This document shows, piece by piece, positions 63,905 through 64,000 of a DNA stretch of 64,000 nucleotides. Origin of the DNA: Leucobacter chromiireducens subsp. chromiireducens (lineage in GTDB: Bacteria > Actinomycetota > Actinomycetes > Actinomycetales > Microbacteriaceae). The notes under the pieces were generated by a model, which saw only the letters and a program-made list of their open reading frames with translations, was not told the origin of the DNA and ran no database searches. The stretch is from the NCBI RefSeq assembly GCF_016758255.1, contig NZ_QYAD01000006.1, forward strand, positions 1-64,000, read 5' to 3'. Every line of letters begins with the position of its first letter. Position 1 is the first letter of the stretch. Both the position numbers and the translations under genes were made by a program.

Positions 63905-64000
63905 ATGAAATGGAATCTCCGAGTGCAGGCCGCTGAACGCGGGATCTGGAAGTCCGCCGAGCTACGACGGATGCTCGCGGACGCGGGACTCGAGATCAGT
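63905..64000 (+). CDS. HTH protein, 5' part only
   Basis: First 32 codons: MKWNLRVQAAERGIWKSAEL then RRMLADAGLEIS. The start of an XRE-like helix-turn-helix paired with the recombinase before it. Cut by the window end. Confidence 0.65.
   Translation, partial: MKWNLRVQAAERGIWKSAELRRMLADAGLEIS

Larger units (their letters stand above)
48850..64000. mobile_element. Integrative element at tRNA-Pro, truncated by the window end
   Basis: Integrase directly behind the tRNA, excisionase, SSB, TraG-type coupling protein and adhesin on the minus strand, then a stress cargo and a second tyrosine recombinase. This is an ICE or mobilisable element. No relaxase or VirB4 gene is seen in the window, so whether it is self-transmissible is open. 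The other att site, a repeat of the tRNA 3' end, was not found and must lie beyond 64000. Confidence 0.75.

Overview
The window is GC-rich chromosomal DNA of an actinobacterium. Gene content and order (5S rRNA, HAD, TlyA, NAD kinase, RecN, AI-2E, PyrG, NUDIX, XerD, ParA-ScpAB, pseudouridine synthase, TyrA, Cmk, Der), frequent GTG starts and leaderless promoters fit Microbacteriaceae, possibly a Leucobacter-like genus. That placement is inference from gene content, not a database result.

Positions 1-11.7 kb: the 3' end of a 5S rRNA gene and its terminator, then a tightly packed housekeeping run: an R/G/D-repeat TPR protein, HAD phosphatase, TlyA, NadK, RecN, an AI-2E-type membrane protein, CTP synthase, NUDIX and XerD. 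Positions 12-19 kb: an amino-acid ABC transporter whose binding protein carries an in-frame amber codon, fused operon-fashion to enoyl-CoA hydratase, acyl-CoA ligase, TetR, SDR and MaoC genes. Positions 19-27 kb: a second conserved block (ParA, ScpA, ScpB, a pseudouridine synthase with a long repeat tail, TyrA, Cmk, Der).

Positions 27-48.6 kb are more variable: membrane proteins, an MFS exporter with a TetR regulator, an RraA-like protein, a YhhN family protein, a NUDIX-NYN fusion, an ABC-F ATPase, and a set of divergent regulator/enzyme pairs (MarR, HxlR, PucR) with visible dyads or repeats between them. A run of DUF3105, DUF305 and a membrane-anchored VOC protein sits here. It is followed by a PucR / DAP-decarboxylase / amino-acid ABC transporter locus.

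Positions 48.8 kb to the end are an integrated mobile element at tRNA-Pro(GGG). The tyrosine integrase lies right behind the tRNA, followed on the same strand by Xis, DUF4913, SSB, a TraG/VirD4-type coupling protein, an unknown protein, a DprA homologue and a large LAXTG-anchored surface protein with a predicted thioester domain. The cargo is a divergent persulfide-detoxification operon under a CsoR-family repressor lacking the copper-binding His (CstR-like): two Cys-rich microproteins flanking a thioredoxin, a CstB-like persulfide dioxygenase-rhodanese fusion, a TauE/SafE exporter, DUF4395 and a rhodanese lipoprotein. A second tyrosine recombinase with a following HTH gene runs off the end of the window, so the far attachment site is not seen.

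The most unusual non-coding signal is a family of three long, nearly perfect inverted repeats (24-25 bp arms) at 11.8, 19.0 and 29.6 kb. Each sits 33-60 bases past a stop codon, and a base change in one arm is compensated in the other.
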